Source: Phaeobacter gallaeciensis (GTDB lineage Bacteria; Pseudomonadota; Alphaproteobacteria; Rhodobacterales; Rhodobacteraceae). From it: a stretch of 64,000 nt of DNA. Made by a program: the position numbers and the translations under genes. This document shows positions 8,413 to 16,790 of the stretch, piece by piece. The notes beneath the pieces were generated by a model, which was not told the origin of the DNA, ran no database searches, and was given only the letters and a program-made list of their open reading frames with translations. Positions within the stretch are counted from its first letter, which is position 1. Each line of letters opens with the position of its first letter. The stretch covers positions 2,952,001-3,016,000 of the forward strand of contig NZ_CP015124.1 of assembly GCF_001678945.1 (NCBI RefSeq). Direction: 5' to 3'.

Positions 8413-8461
8413 GCAGGGTGGTAACCTCTGCAACCAAAGGCGCCATACGGGGAGCCGAAAG

Positions 8462-8926
8462 ATGACCGCACTCACTTTGGAAAATCCGGTCTTCGTCACC
8501 TATGTGATTGCCGCTGCGCTCCTGGTGCTCAAGGTTATGGCACAGGGTTGGATGACAGTTCACCGAATGATGAAAGTCAGGGCGGGCTGGGCGAGTCCCG
8601 AAGACCTTCAAAAAGGGTTCCTCAATACAGCTCCCGATCCGTCGCAACTGGACGTCAATGAATACGTTGACCGATCCCGTCGGATGCACCGGAATGACCT
8701 GGAAAACATACCGGCCTTCTGGGCGGCAGGCCTTCTGTTTGTTGCAATCGGCCCTTCTGTCTGGCTGGCGCATGTCCTGATGTATGGTTTTGTTGCGGCG
8801 CGGCTGGCGCACTTCTGGGCCTATACGACGAAGCAATCCCATGAAATCCGGGCGACATTCTACACCGTCGGGTCCCTAATCGTCATTTACATGGCGTGCC
8901 ATGTGCTCTGGGTTGCGATCACGTAG
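8462..8926 (+). CDS. MAPEG family membrane protein
   Basis: The 154-residue protein has four hydrophobic helices (about 9-29, 82-99, 99-117, 130-150). It carries the microsomal glutathione S-transferase-1-like signature RMHRNDLENIP near 77-87. Family members conjugate or reduce hydrophobic electrophiles and peroxides with glutathione in the membrane. The ATG at 8462 follows the purine-rich GGGAGCCGAAAG. The upstream in-frame ATG at 8405 lies inside the operator and is rejected. It is probably repressed by the divergent TetR protein, which suggests a role in detoxifying a lipophilic inducer. Confidence 0.78.
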   Translation: MTALTLENPVFVTYVIAAALLVLKVMAQGWMTVHRMMKVRAGWASPEDLQKGFLNTAPDPSQLDVNEYVDRSRRMHRNDLENIPAFWAAGLLFVAIGPSVWLAHVLMYGFVAARLAHFWAYTTKQSHEIRATFYTVGSLIVIYMACHVLWVAIT

Positions 8927-8939
8927 GCACACGCGTTCA

Positions 8940-9010
8940 CCCGCGCCGCGTCAGCGGCGCCCGGCCCAACGGGAGCGGATCATACCCATGATCCGGCGCC
9001 GGGCGGGAGG
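8940..9010 (-). repeat. intergenic structured repeat, copy 3 (inverted)
   Basis: Read on the minus strand, this copy starts just after the stop of the 9019-9501 gene. It has the CTCCCGCCC block, a variable hairpin GGATCAT/ATGATCC at 8977-8994, and the GTTGGGCCGGGCGCCGCT block ending near 8943. As with the other two copies, it lies 3' of a gene in the same orientation. Confidence 0.58.
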
Positions 9011-9018
9011 GCTTCGCC

Positions 9019-9501
9019 TCAGCCCTCGATATCACCGTGGATGGCGAATTGCTCAAGGCCTGCCGATTGCGCTTCGATCATCCGGTAGCTTTCGCGCACG
9101 CCCGCATCGGTCAGCTCTCGCATCACGGTCAGCAGGGTGTTGGGCGCGTGATCGGCGCAGAGGTCGGCCATGTGGGCGATCTCCTCGGCCGCCACGGGGC
9201 GGGCGGCGGCCACATCCGGCGCGCCGTAGTAGCTGACAAAATGATGCGCCAGAAGGTCGGTCAGGGTTTCCAACTCGGCCTCTTCGATCTTGGTCACCGC
9301 GACGAAGGTCACCCGCCCGCCGGTTTCCAGCCCCATCCAGCCATTGGAAAAGGCCTGACGCTGCTTGCCGGTCAGATCCGCCTCGCCCCAGTTGGAAAAT
9401 TCAAAACCGCCCGAGATGCACCATTCGCCGGTGCGGGCCGGGCTGGCAAAGACGTTTTGATCGCTCTCGTCGAAATGGATGGCGCGGGCCAGTTGCATCA
9501 C
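9019..9501 (-). CDS. DUF6505-like hypothetical protein
   Basis: The 160-residue soluble protein has no signal peptide or membrane segment. The N-terminal half (LARAIHFDESDQNVF, EWCISGGFEFSNW) and the link to the biotin/lipoate ligase-like gene match what I recall of DUF6505 proteins in Rhodobacterales, but the family call is from memory. It overlaps the upstream gene by four bases, so the two are translationally coupled and probably work together. No enzymatic function can be assigned. Confidence 0.7.
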   Translation of the reverse strand: MMQLARAIHFDESDQNVFASPARTGEWCISGGFEFSNWGEADLTGKQRQAFSNGWMGLETGGRVTFVAVTKIEEAELETLTDLLAHHFVSYYGAPDVAAARPVAAEEIAHMADLCADHAPNTLLTVMRELTDAGVRESYRMIEAQSAGLEQFAIHGDIEG

Positions 9502-10214
9502 GGGGTCTCCAGAAGCGTTGTCAGGGGTATGAGATGGGTGGTGTCGCCGTCGCGCAGCAGCATGCCGAAATCCTCGTCAATGCCAAGGAAGGTGCCGCTG
9601 AGGTCATTCTGCCGGGTCTCTTCGCCGATACCATGGGCGAGGCCGCGCCATTCTTCGTGCAGCGGTTTGCTGCCGTCCTCTTCCCAGCGGGTGATCCAGT
9701 GCAAGCAGTGGCGGGCCCAGCTTTCGACCAGGGCAGGCGCCTCCACATCGGCGCAGCCTTCGGCATAAAGCGCGGTGTCCTCGGGCGCGGCGCCGCCGTC
9801 CTCGTCTTTGGGCCAGAGCGGCAGCTCCAGCCCGATCACCAGCCAGTCGGGTTCCTCGTTGGGGGCGGCTGTGCTGGCGGCGGCGCGCAAGCGGCCGCAG
9901 CGGGCACCGTTGATGCGGATCGCGCCGCCCCAGTCCAGATGCACCGCGACCTCGGGCGGGGCCAGCGCGCCAAGCGCGTTCTGAAAACCGACGCCGCAGG
10001 TGGGCAGCATCGCCATCGCGCGCGTGAGTGGCACTTCGGGGGCAAAGACCAGTGCTGCGCGCAGGGTGTCATGCGCCAGATTATAGACCACCAGACCGGC
10101 ATCACAGCCCAGGACCGCCCGTTTGCAGGCGGTCTCGAACGGGTCCTCAGGGCCGGTCACCGCCTCGCCGGACATCAGCGGTGGAAAGGACAGGGCAGGG
10201 GTGGCCTCGCTCAT
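9498..10214 (-). CDS. biotin/lipoate--protein ligase family protein (DUF4444-type)
   Basis: The 238-residue protein resembles a BPL/LplA-fold protein. A core region (GVGFQNALGALAPPEVAVHLDWGG and INGARCGRLR, about residues 70-110) corresponds to the lipoate/biotin ligase catalytic fold with its substrate lysine replaced by Arg/Cys. A C-terminal DUF4444-like domain (GTFLGIDEDFGMLLRDGD) follows. It overlaps mrp upstream by four bases and the DUF6505-like gene downstream. It may be a divergent cofactor ligase or a non-catalytic relative. Confidence 0.72.
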   Translation of the reverse strand: MSEATPALSFPPLMSGEAVTGPEDPFETACKRAVLGCDAGLVVYNLAHDTLRAALVFAPEVPLTRAMAMLPTCGVGFQNALGALAPPEVAVHLDWGGAIRINGARCGRLRAAASTAAPNEEPDWLVIGLELPLWPKDEDGGAAPEDTALYAEGCADVEAPALVESWARHCLHWITRWEEDGSKPLHEEWRGLAHGIGEETRQNDLSGTFLGIDEDFGMLLRDGDTTHLIPLTTLLETP

Positions 10215-11278
10215 GCGGCGCCCCGTTGGATGAGGCCGAGCGCCACCTCCTGGAATGCCTTGGCCTGCGGGCTGTCGGGTTTGCTGACCACCACCGGCGC
10301 GCCGCCATCAGCGGCAAGGCGCACGTCCAGATGCAGCGGGATCTCAGCCAGGAGCGGCACGTTCAGCTTCTTGGCTTCGGCGGCGACGCCCCCATGGCCA
10401 AAGATATGTTCCTCATGGCCGCAGTTGGAGCAGATATGGGTGGACATGTTCTCGATCAGCCCGACGATCGGCACGTGCAGCTGTTTGAACATGTCGATGC
10501 CCTTGCGCGCGTCGATCAGCGCAACGTCCTGCGGGGTGGAGACCACGATGGCGCCATCCACATGGGCCTTCTGCGCAAGGGTCATCTGCACATCGCCGGT
10601 GCCCGGCGGCAGGTCCACGATCAGCACATCCAGCGCGCCCCATTGCACCTGCATCATCATCTGCTGCAGCGCGCCCATCAGCATCGGACCGCGCCAGACC
10701 ACGGCCTGATCCTCGTTTGTCATCAGGCCGATGGACATCATGGTGACGCCGTGGTTGCGCATCGGCAGGATGGTCTTGCCATCGGGGCTGGCGGGACGGC
10801 CGGACACGCCCAGCATGCGCGGCTGCGAGGGGCCATAGACATCCGCATCCAGCAGACCGACACGGCGGCCTTCGGCAGCCAGCGCGCAGGCGAGGTTCGC
10901 CGAGACGGTGGATTTGCCAACGCCGCCCTTGCCCGAAGCGACCGCGATGATGCGATCCACGCCGGGGATCTTCTGCGGTCCCTGGGGCTGGGCGGCTTTC
11001 TTCGGTTTCAGATCCGGCGGCGGCGCCTTGGTGGAATGGGCGGTCAGCAGGGCCGAGACCTTTTCCACACCTGCAAGGGCGGTGACCTTCGCCTCTGCCG
11101 CGTCGCGCACGGGGGCATAGGCCTCGGCGCGGGCCGGGTCGACTTCCAGCACGAAACGCACGGCGCCGTCTTCGATATTCAGGGCCCGCACGATGCCGGC
11201 GGCGACGATATCGCTGCCGCTGACGGGGTCGGTGATGGTCTTCAGTGCCTCGAGGACAGTTTCACGGGTGAGGGACAC
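10211..11278 (-). CDS. mrp: Mrp/ApbC family Fe-S cluster carrier ATPase
   Basis: The 355-residue P-loop protein is a scaffold or carrier for [4Fe-4S] clusters. It has an N-terminal DUF59/MIP18-like domain (about residues 1-80), a deviant Walker A GKGGVGKST near 118, DADVYGPSQPRML near 143, Walker B VLIVDLPPGTGD near 220 and the metal-binding CSNCGHEEHIFG near 285. Length and motifs match Mrp. Placement beside a formate dehydrogenase region rich in Fe-S proteins fits a maturation role, although mrp is a general housekeeping gene. It starts a three-gene minus-strand operon. Confidence 0.93.
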   Translation of the reverse strand: MSLTRETVLEALKTITDPVSGSDIVAAGIVRALNIEDGAVRFVLEVDPARAEAYAPVRDAAEAKVTALAGVEKVSALLTAHSTKAPPPDLKPKKAAQPQGPQKIPGVDRIIAVASGKGGVGKSTVSANLACALAAEGRRVGLLDADVYGPSQPRMLGVSGRPASPDGKTILPMRNHGVTMMSIGLMTNEDQAVVWRGPMLMGALQQMMMQVQWGALDVLIVDLPPGTGDVQMTLAQKAHVDGAIVVSTPQDVALIDARKGIDMFKQLHVPIVGLIENMSTHICSNCGHEEHIFGHGGVAAEAKKLNVPLLAEIPLHLDVRLAADGGAPVVVSKPDSPQAKAFQEVALGLIQRGAA

Positions 11279-11361
11279 GCCGGTCTACTCCTTTGGTGGG
11301 TTCGTTTGCGTCTGTGTACGGAACACTTGACTGAAATGTAGGTTGATCCCTAGCATTTCGA

Positions 11362-12246
11362 ATGGTCCGTTTGTCTTTTCTCTATCCGATCCGGCCAGAG
11401 CGTGCAGCGCTCAATTTTACCGGGGTGCGTGCAGCGCTCAGTTTTGCAGGAGTGCCTGCATTGCTGCACTGGATCAGGACTGCGGCGGCGGGCCGGGCTG
11501 CGTTGATCCCGGTGCTTGTGCTCTGGCTGCTGACGGTCGGCAGTCCCGGTCAGGCCGAGGATCGGTTGGTCCGGCTGGCGGTGCCGCAGGCGCTGGTCGA
11601 AACCGGATTTCTGAAACATCTGCTGCCGCGGTTTTCCCTGAAAACGCAGGTGCGCATCGAACTCGTCACGCCCGGCGAGGCTGCCGAGGCCGCGTTTTCC
11701 GACGTGCCCAAGGGAACGCCGGTGTTTCAGGATGTGGCCGCGCTCTGGCACATGCAGGTGTTGGATGGCGCCCATCCGGGCACGGCGCGGTTTGTGGACT
11801 GGCTCGGCTCGGACGTCGGTGCGCGCACGATCACCGCCTATGCGCCGGATGGGGTGCAGATGTTCACCCTGCCGCAGATCACCACCGAGGTGGAGGAAGA
11901 GATCGTCTTCGAAGGCGACGCGATGAAAGGACAGGACCTGTCGCGCAGCAAATGCGGGCGTTGCCACGCGGTGGCCGAGGACATGCGCATGACCGATATC
12001 GGATCGACGCCGTCCTTTTTCGTGCTGCGGGCGCTGCCGGACTGGGATTACAGGTTCCAGGCCTTTTATGCGCTGAACCCGCACCCGTCCTTTACCCAGG
12101 TCGCCGATGTGACCGAGCCCTTCCCCGCGGACCGCCCGTCGCCCATCGTGCCCGTGGCCATGACGCTGGACGAGCTGGAGGCGATCCTGGCCTATGTGTC
12201 CAGCCTCACCCCGGCGGATCTGGGAGCCCCCTTGCAACATCAGTGA
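11362..12246 (+). CDS. c-type cytochrome with shortened solute-binding-like domain
   Basis: This is a 294-residue frame if started at the ATG at 11362. A TTG at 11461 preceded by AGGAG would give 262 residues and a better signal peptide (hydrophobic IPVLVLWLLTVG before QAED). The mature N-terminal part (about 67-170) looks like the two ends of a ModA/TupA-type anion-binding protein: RLAVPQALVETGFLKHLLP at the front and ARFVDWLGSDVGARTITAY at the back. The middle is missing. A mono-haem cytochrome c domain follows, with CGRCH at 198-202. It faces the 4Fe-4S protein gene and overlaps its stop by seven bases. The role is unknown; nearby formate dehydrogenase suggests periplasmic electron transfer. 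Confidence 0.7.
   Translation: MVRLSFLYPIRPERAALNFTGVRAALSFAGVPALLHWIRTAAAGRAALIPVLVLWLLTVGSPGQAEDRLVRLAVPQALVETGFLKHLLPRFSLKTQVRIELVTPGEAAEAAFSDVPKGTPVFQDVAALWHMQVLDGAHPGTARFVDWLGSDVGARTITAYAPDGVQMFTLPQITTEVEEEIVFEGDAMKGQDLSRSKCGRCHAVAEDMRMTDIGSTPSFFVLRALPDWDYRFQAFYALNPHPSFTQVADVTEPFPADRPSPIVPVAMTLDELEAILAYVSSLTPADLGAPLQHQ
11401..11454 (+). repeat. 27-bp tandem direct repeat
   Basis: Two 27-base units beginning CGTGCAGCGCTCA lie at 11401-11427 and 11428-11454, differing at a few positions. If the cytochrome gene begins at TTG 11461 they form its upstream region. If it begins at 11362 they encode a duplicated nonapeptide. Confidence 0.6.
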
Positions 12247-14186
12247 TCGCGGCGCTTGCTGAGGTAATCGGCCGTGGTGCGTACGCGCGGGCGCTCCTTG
12301 CCTTCGAAGGGATTGTTTTCCTGATGGAACTGCGCGTTGACCCGGCAATCGTCGCACATCTGGATCATCCGTGCCGCATCCGAGGTGGCGAACATCGCGT
12401 GTTTTCCGGCCAGTTTTTCGGTGATCCGTTCGATGGTGGATTTCACCCCGAACAGCGTGCCGCACTCGACGCAGGCAAAGGGTTCTTCTTCGTGCACCAC
12501 CACCTGGCTTAGCGCTTCGGGTTGGAGGTTCAGGCGCGGTTCATAGCTGATCGCCTGTTCAGGGCAGACATTGGCGCAGAGGCCGCATCGCAGGCAGGCG
12601 TCCTCTTGGAACCGCAGCTGTGGCAGGTCGGGATTGTCCCCCAGCGCGCCGGAGGGGCAAAGGGAGACGCAGGACAGGCACAGGGTGCAGCTGTCGGTAT
12701 CGACCAGCACTGCGCCATAGGGCGCATCATCCGGCAGGGGCAGCATGTCGGCCTCAGGCGCCAGCGCGCGAGCGGCCTGACGGGTGATCTGGCGGCGGGT
12801 GCCCATGGGGCGCAACGGCTCATTTATCGGCGCGGGCACTTCGGCGCCAAACAGCGCATCGCTCAGCGCGTCAGGGTCGTTCAGGTCCAGCAGCGTGGCC
12901 TTGTCGCCCGCGATGGCCTGGGCCAGGGTCAGCTCACGCTCCTGCACTGCGCGGTCCACCTTGGGCGACATCAGCAGCGACACATGGGCAAATCCGGCGG
13001 CCAGTGCCGCGAGGATTTCGGCATGACCAAAGGTATTCATCGCTTCCAGCTCCAGCGGCAGCACATCGGCAGGCAGCCCGCGTCCGAACCGGGCCGCAAG
13101 GCGGATCATCTCGGCGCCGTGTTCGTTCACCACCAAGAGGCGCGGGGCGCTGCCCCCGGCATCGAGATAGGCCTTTGCCAGCACCTGAATGCGGCGCATC
13201 AGCGTATCGGTGGGCGGCGCGTCATAGGTGATCGAGCCAGAGGGACAAAGCGAGGCACAGGCGCCGCAGCCGGCGCAGATCATCGGGTCGATGCTGACGT
13301 GATCGCCATTGGGGCTGATGGCGCCGGTAGGGCAGACATCAAGACAATTGGTGCAGCCGGTCTGGCTGGCACGTGAATGGGCGCAGAGCAGCGGTTCGCT
13401 GCGCACGTAGAGCGGTTTTTCGAAGGTGCCGACCAGTTGGCTGGCCTCCAGCACTGCATCGGCCACCGCCTGCACGCCCTTGGGGTCGGCACGCAGGTAT
13501 CCTTCGCGTTTTTCATGGGCCGGGAACAGCGGCGTGCCGCCGGTCAGGTCCAGAATGATATCGCATTCCGAGCGACCACCATCGCGGGGGGCTGTCCAGC
13601 TCCAGCTGCGGCCGGTGGTGTCGAGCTGCTGCAAGGCGTCGATGGTGACCTGAAACTGGCCAAGCGCGCCAGAGGCCTGCCGCAGCTGTCCCCGCACCAC
13701 GTCGAAGTCGCGGCTCATCGGCGGTTCGTCGTCACCGGTCAGCAGCACCGTCACGGCCAGACTTTCCTGCAACCGTTTGGCGGCGGCCAGCGCCACATCG
13801 CCCGAGCCGACGATCAGGCACAGGCCCTCGGACACCACATCGACGGTCTTGGCCGCCGAGGTATCTAGCGCCGCCTCGGCCACGAGGGCGGACATTTTGG
13901 GTAGCAAATCGCCCTCATCGGCGGTCCATCCGGCCCTGTCCCTGAGGTCGAGGAAGGCCGGAGAGGGGGCACCGATCTCGCCCGCGATCTCCTCGAAAAG
14001 GCGCTGTTCCTGAGTGCAGCAAATGACCGCGTCTCCGGCACCGATTGCAGCGGCAGCGCTGTCGGTCTGGCTGGTGCAAAGGGCCGAATGCATCTTTGAA
14101 CATGACAATCCCGTGACGTCGGAAAGTCGCTCCGAATCGATCTCCTGAGATCCGGAACAATCGCATAGAATCAACTGCTTGGCCAT
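12240..14186 (-). CDS. multi-cluster 4Fe-4S binding protein of formate dehydrogenase locus
   Basis: The 648-residue cytoplasmic-type protein has four ferredoxin-like cysteine groups. CTNCLDVCP and CAGCGACASLCP form one pair (about 275-320). CTLCLSCVSLCP and CLRCGLCANVCP form a second pair (about 510-560). C-terminal CVEC and CDDC pairs probably bind another metal. An N-terminal segment CDCSGSQEI and a central region lack obvious motifs. The start at ATG 14186 follows GGAAAGA; an upstream extension is rejected. It is divergent from the DUF3305-fdh operon, where such proteins commonly occur in Rhodobacterales, and may relay electrons or assist assembly. Confidence 0.82.
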   Translation of the reverse strand: MAKQLILCDCSGSQEIDSERLSDVTGLSCSKMHSALCTSQTDSAAAAIGAGDAVICCTQEQRLFEEIAGEIGAPSPAFLDLRDRAGWTADEGDLLPKMSALVAEAALDTSAAKTVDVVSEGLCLIVGSGDVALAAAKRLQESLAVTVLLTGDDEPPMSRDFDVVRGQLRQASGALGQFQVTIDALQQLDTTGRSWSWTAPRDGGRSECDIILDLTGGTPLFPAHEKREGYLRADPKGVQAVADAVLEASQLVGTFEKPLYVRSEPLLCAHSRASQTGCTNCLDVCPTGAISPNGDHVSIDPMICAGCGACASLCPSGSITYDAPPTDTLMRRIQVLAKAYLDAGGSAPRLLVVNEHGAEMIRLAARFGRGLPADVLPLELEAMNTFGHAEILAALAAGFAHVSLLMSPKVDRAVQERELTLAQAIAGDKATLLDLNDPDALSDALFGAEVPAPINEPLRPMGTRRQITRQAARALAPEADMLPLPDDAPYGAVLVDTDSCTLCLSCVSLCPSGALGDNPDLPQLRFQEDACLRCGLCANVCPEQAISYEPRLNLQPEALSQVVVHEEEPFACVECGTLFGVKSTIERITEKLAGKHAMFATSDAARMIQMCDDCRVNAQFHQENNPFEGKERPRVRTTADYLSKRRDH

Positions 14187-14530
14187 TCTTTCCTCGCTTG
14201 CATCAGGGCTGGCGTGACGGGCGGATAACCGCCATCCGGGCCACAGATTAGGCATGATTCTGAAGCCACGTAAACCGGTTTGCACCCCGCAGCAGGCCCC
14301 GGATGGGGCGCAAAATACCGGGGTGATTCGCGCGGTTTTGTGTACAGCGGTATTCCGATTATTTTTGTCGACATAGACAATTCGACCAAGGCGGAACTCT
14401 ACCCCCCTGCGTCTGCCCCAATTTGTCCGGGTTGCGGGAAATTTGCAGATCGGGTGCAGAGCAGGCTTTCACGAAGGCGTGACCTTGCGGCACACTTGTC
14501 CGACGCAGGGAGATGTAGGGTGCGCAACCA
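14187..14530. promoter_or_regulatory. divergent control region of the formate dehydrogenase locus
   Basis: The 344-base spacer between the divergent 4Fe-4S and DUF3305 genes holds no convincing gene. An AT-rich stretch near 14336-14385 includes the inverted repeat TTGTC-N6-GACAA (14365-14380) overlapping the palindrome TGTCGACA (14366-14373). This is a plausible regulator site. I could not recognise a known riboswitch in the remainder. Confidence 0.4.
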
Positions 14531-15100
14531 GTGAGCCGTAGTTTGGACAAGACCGACGTGATGCCGCTTGGCATCGTACTTCGCCGGACCCCGGGGGTGA
14601 CCCGCTGGGCACGATGGTCTTGGAAGGTGGCAGGCGTCTTGCCCGCAGCCCGGTCCGCAGACTGGCAATTGCTGCGCGAGGAAGACGGCGCCAGCGAATT
14701 CCACGCCGCGACACTGCCGCTGGAACTGCACCGCGCCGATGCCGAAGCCTATATGCACGGGCTGACCGCCGAACCGCCCTGTGTCTACGTTGTGATGCGT
14801 GAAAGCGATGATGCCGACCGCCCGCTGGAAATGACGCTGGTCACCGCCTCTCCTTACGAGGCGCAGGACTATGCCGACAGCGGCGAGGAACTTGTGGAGA
14901 AGGTGCCGATGCCCTCTGGTCTTGTGGCCTGGGTGCGGGAATTCGCGCTGGCGCATTTCAAGGAAGAGGAATTCAAGAAACGCCGCCGTGACAAGCGCAC
15001 CGTGGGGGAGGCCGAGGATGGCATTGGCGATCCGCGCATCGCGCAGCTGACCGACGTGTACCGCTCGCCCGCCCTGGTCAAGAAGGGGCGCCTGCAATGA
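14531..15100 (+). CDS. DUF3305 family protein
   Basis: The 189-residue soluble protein begins its conserved region with MPLGIVLRRTPGVTRWARW, typical of DUF3305, and ends in a charged segment. DUF3305 and DUF3306 genes occur next to each other in formate dehydrogenase operons of alpha- and betaproteobacteria; their biochemical role is not established. The frame opens with GTG at 14531, without a strong ribosome site. An ATG at 14561 directly before the conserved block is an equally possible start. It overlaps the next gene by four bases. Confidence 0.8.
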   Translation: MSRSLDKTDVMPLGIVLRRTPGVTRWARWSWKVAGVLPAARSADWQLLREEDGASEFHAATLPLELHRADAEAYMHGLTAEPPCVYVVMRESDDADRPLEMTLVTASPYEAQDYADSGEELVEKVPMPSGLVAWVREFALAHFKEEEFKKRRRDKRTVGEAEDGIGDPRIAQLTDVYRSPALVKKGRLQ

Positions 15101-15786
15101 GCCGCGATTTCTGGTCCCGCCGCAAGGCCGCCGTAGAGGCCGAAGCCGCAGCCGAAGCCCGCGCAGAGGCTGCTGTTGAGGCAGCAGAACGCGACGCGGC
15201 GCTGGAGGAAAAGAGCGACGCCGAGATACTGGCTGAGCTGGAATTGCCCGATCCCGACACGCTGGAGGAAGGCGACGATTTCAAGGTCTTCCTGCGTGAC
15301 GTGGTTCCGGCCCGCATTCGCACCCGCGCCCTGCGCCGCCTGTGGCGTCTGAACCCGGTGCTGGCCAATATCGACGGGCTGGTCGATTACGGTGAGGATT
15401 TCACCGACAGCGCCATGGTCGTGGAGGGCATGCAGACCGCCTATCAGGTGGGCAAGGGCATGACCAAACACGTCGAGGAACTGGCCCGTCAGGCAGCAGA
15501 AAAGGCCGAGGCCGAAGCGGCAGTCGCCGCTGCACCCGCCGAAGGCGCACCCGAAGAGGGCGCAGAAAGCGAAGAGCAGGGCACAGACATCGTTGCGGAG
15601 ACCTCTGAGGTCGTCGCTGCCGGGCCTGCACAGACCGCCGACGACTGGAACGCCACCCGGCAAGAGCCGCAGACCGAGGCTGACCCGAGCGGGGATTCCG
15701 GTGATACTGCCCCCGGGAACATGATGCCGCGCCGGATGCGCTTTTCCTTTGATGGAAGCCAGAGCCAGATCCGGGGCACGGCATGA
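15097..15786 (+). CDS. DUF3306 family protein
   Basis: The 229-residue protein opens with SRDFWSRRKAAV and then a long Ala/Glu-rich, probably coiled-coil stretch (about 10-45). A conserved DUF3306 block RRLWRLNPVLANIDGLVDYGEDFTD follows near 80-105. The C-terminal third is low-complexity (Ala/Glu/Pro-rich) and probably disordered. It overlaps DUF3305 before it and the chaperone after it by four bases each, so the three are translationally coupled accessory genes for formate dehydrogenase. Confidence 0.82.
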   Translation: MSRDFWSRRKAAVEAEAAAEARAEAAVEAAERDAALEEKSDAEILAELELPDPDTLEEGDDFKVFLRDVVPARIRTRALRRLWRLNPVLANIDGLVDYGEDFTDSAMVVEGMQTAYQVGKGMTKHVEELARQAAEKAEAEAAVAAAPAEGAPEEGAESEEQGTDIVAETSEVVAAGPAQTADDWNATRQEPQTEADPSGDSGDTAPGNMMPRRMRFSFDGSQSQIRGTA

Positions 15787-16424
15787 ACAAGGAGCAAGAC
15801 ATGACAGCCACCGCTGATGCCGCAGCGCCGTTGGTAAGCGAAGAGGACCGCCTGCGCGCGGATCTGTATAATTTCCTGGGTCTCATCCTGGCGTCGCCGC
15901 CGGATGAGTTCCTGCTGGGGCAGACCGCTGGTCTGCAGGGGGATGACACCGATCTGGGCGTGGCGATCAACGCGCTGGCCAAGATCGCCAAACTGTCGAA
16001 GCCGCCCGCGGTAGAGCGTGAGTTCAACAAGCTGTTCATCGGCCTCGGCCGGGGCGAGCTGCTGCCCTATGCCAGCTACTACCTGACCGGGTTCCTGAAT
16101 GAAAAACCGCTGGCGCAGCTGCGCCGGGACATGGCAGCGCGGGGCATGACCCGGGCGCAGAACGTCTATGAGCCCGAAGACAATATCGCCTCGCTGATGG
16201 AAATGATGGGGGCACTGATCGCGGGCCGCTTTGGCGAACCTGCCTCGCTGGCCGATCAGAAGACCTTCTTCAACACCCATATCGGCCCCTGGGCCGGTCA
16301 CTTCTTTTCGGATCTCGAGAAGGCAAAGAACTCGGTTCTCTATGCCTCGGTCGGCGCTGTCGGCCGGGTGTTCATGGAGATCGAGGCCGAAGGGTTCCGG
16401 ATGAGCGCGGAGAAATCCGCATGA
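15783..16424 (+). CDS. TorD/DmsD-type molecular chaperone
   Basis: The 213-residue helical protein resembles the TorD family, cytoplasmic chaperones that bind Tat signal peptides of molybdoenzymes and assist cofactor insertion. The conserved region LFIGLGRGELLPYASYYLTGFLNEKPLAQLR (described by positions about 80-112) contains the family's PYxSxYL-like motif, and EPEDNIASLMEMMGAL follows near 130. Its place directly before two Tat-signal genes, including fdhA, supports a role as the formate dehydrogenase-specific chaperone. Confidence 0.87.
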   Translation: MNKEQDMTATADAAAPLVSEEDRLRADLYNFLGLILASPPDEFLLGQTAGLQGDDTDLGVAINALAKIAKLSKPPAVEREFNKLFIGLGRGELLPYASYYLTGFLNEKPLAQLRRDMAARGMTRAQNVYEPEDNIASLMEMMGALIAGRFGEPASLADQKTFFNTHIGPWAGHFFSDLEKAKNSVLYASVGAVGRVFMEIEAEGFRMSAEKSA

Positions 16425-16483
16425 GCCGGGGCGGCAAGGTCCGCCCCACAACCGTGAGCGATCACCAAGGAGGAGAGACTCAC

Positions 16484-16675
16484 ATGACCAAGAAAGCAGA
16501 GGCAGCATCGAGCCGCCGCGACTTTCTGAAGATCGCCGCAACCACGGCGCCGCTGGCAGCGGTGGCGGTTGCGACGACCGGGGGCGAGGCCGAGGCCGCC
16601 GCACCCGATCTTGCAAAGGAGACGATGCAGGATACCGCGCATACCCGCGCCTATTACGAAAGCGTCCGGTTCTAA
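16484..16675 (+). CDS. small Tat-signal protein of formate dehydrogenase region
   Basis: The 63-residue protein starts with a twin-arginine signal (SSRRDFLKIAATTAPLAAVAV) and has only about 30 residues after it. It belongs to the short 'formate dehydrogenase region Tat target' proteins that precede fdhA in many proteobacteria. The ATG at 16484 has a very strong AAGGAGGAGAG site. The function is unknown; it may be a membrane-anchored or periplasmic subunit, or it may occupy the chaperone. Confidence 0.85.
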   Translation: MTKKAEAASSRRDFLKIAATTAPLAAVAVATTGGEAEAAAPDLAKETMQDTAHTRAYYESVRF

Positions 16676-16790
16676 CGCGCCGCATGCATCCCATGACCGA
16701 CGGCAACTGGTTGCGTGACGCCCGACCGCCAGAGGTTTTTCGTTAACCCAGCGCGCTTTCTGAGGAGGAAGCAAGCAAGGGAGGTTCTAA

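Noticed and set aside
14187-14530. Molybdenum-cofactor or other riboswitch before the fdh operon
   Set aside because: I could not match the conserved core of any class I know, only local stems.
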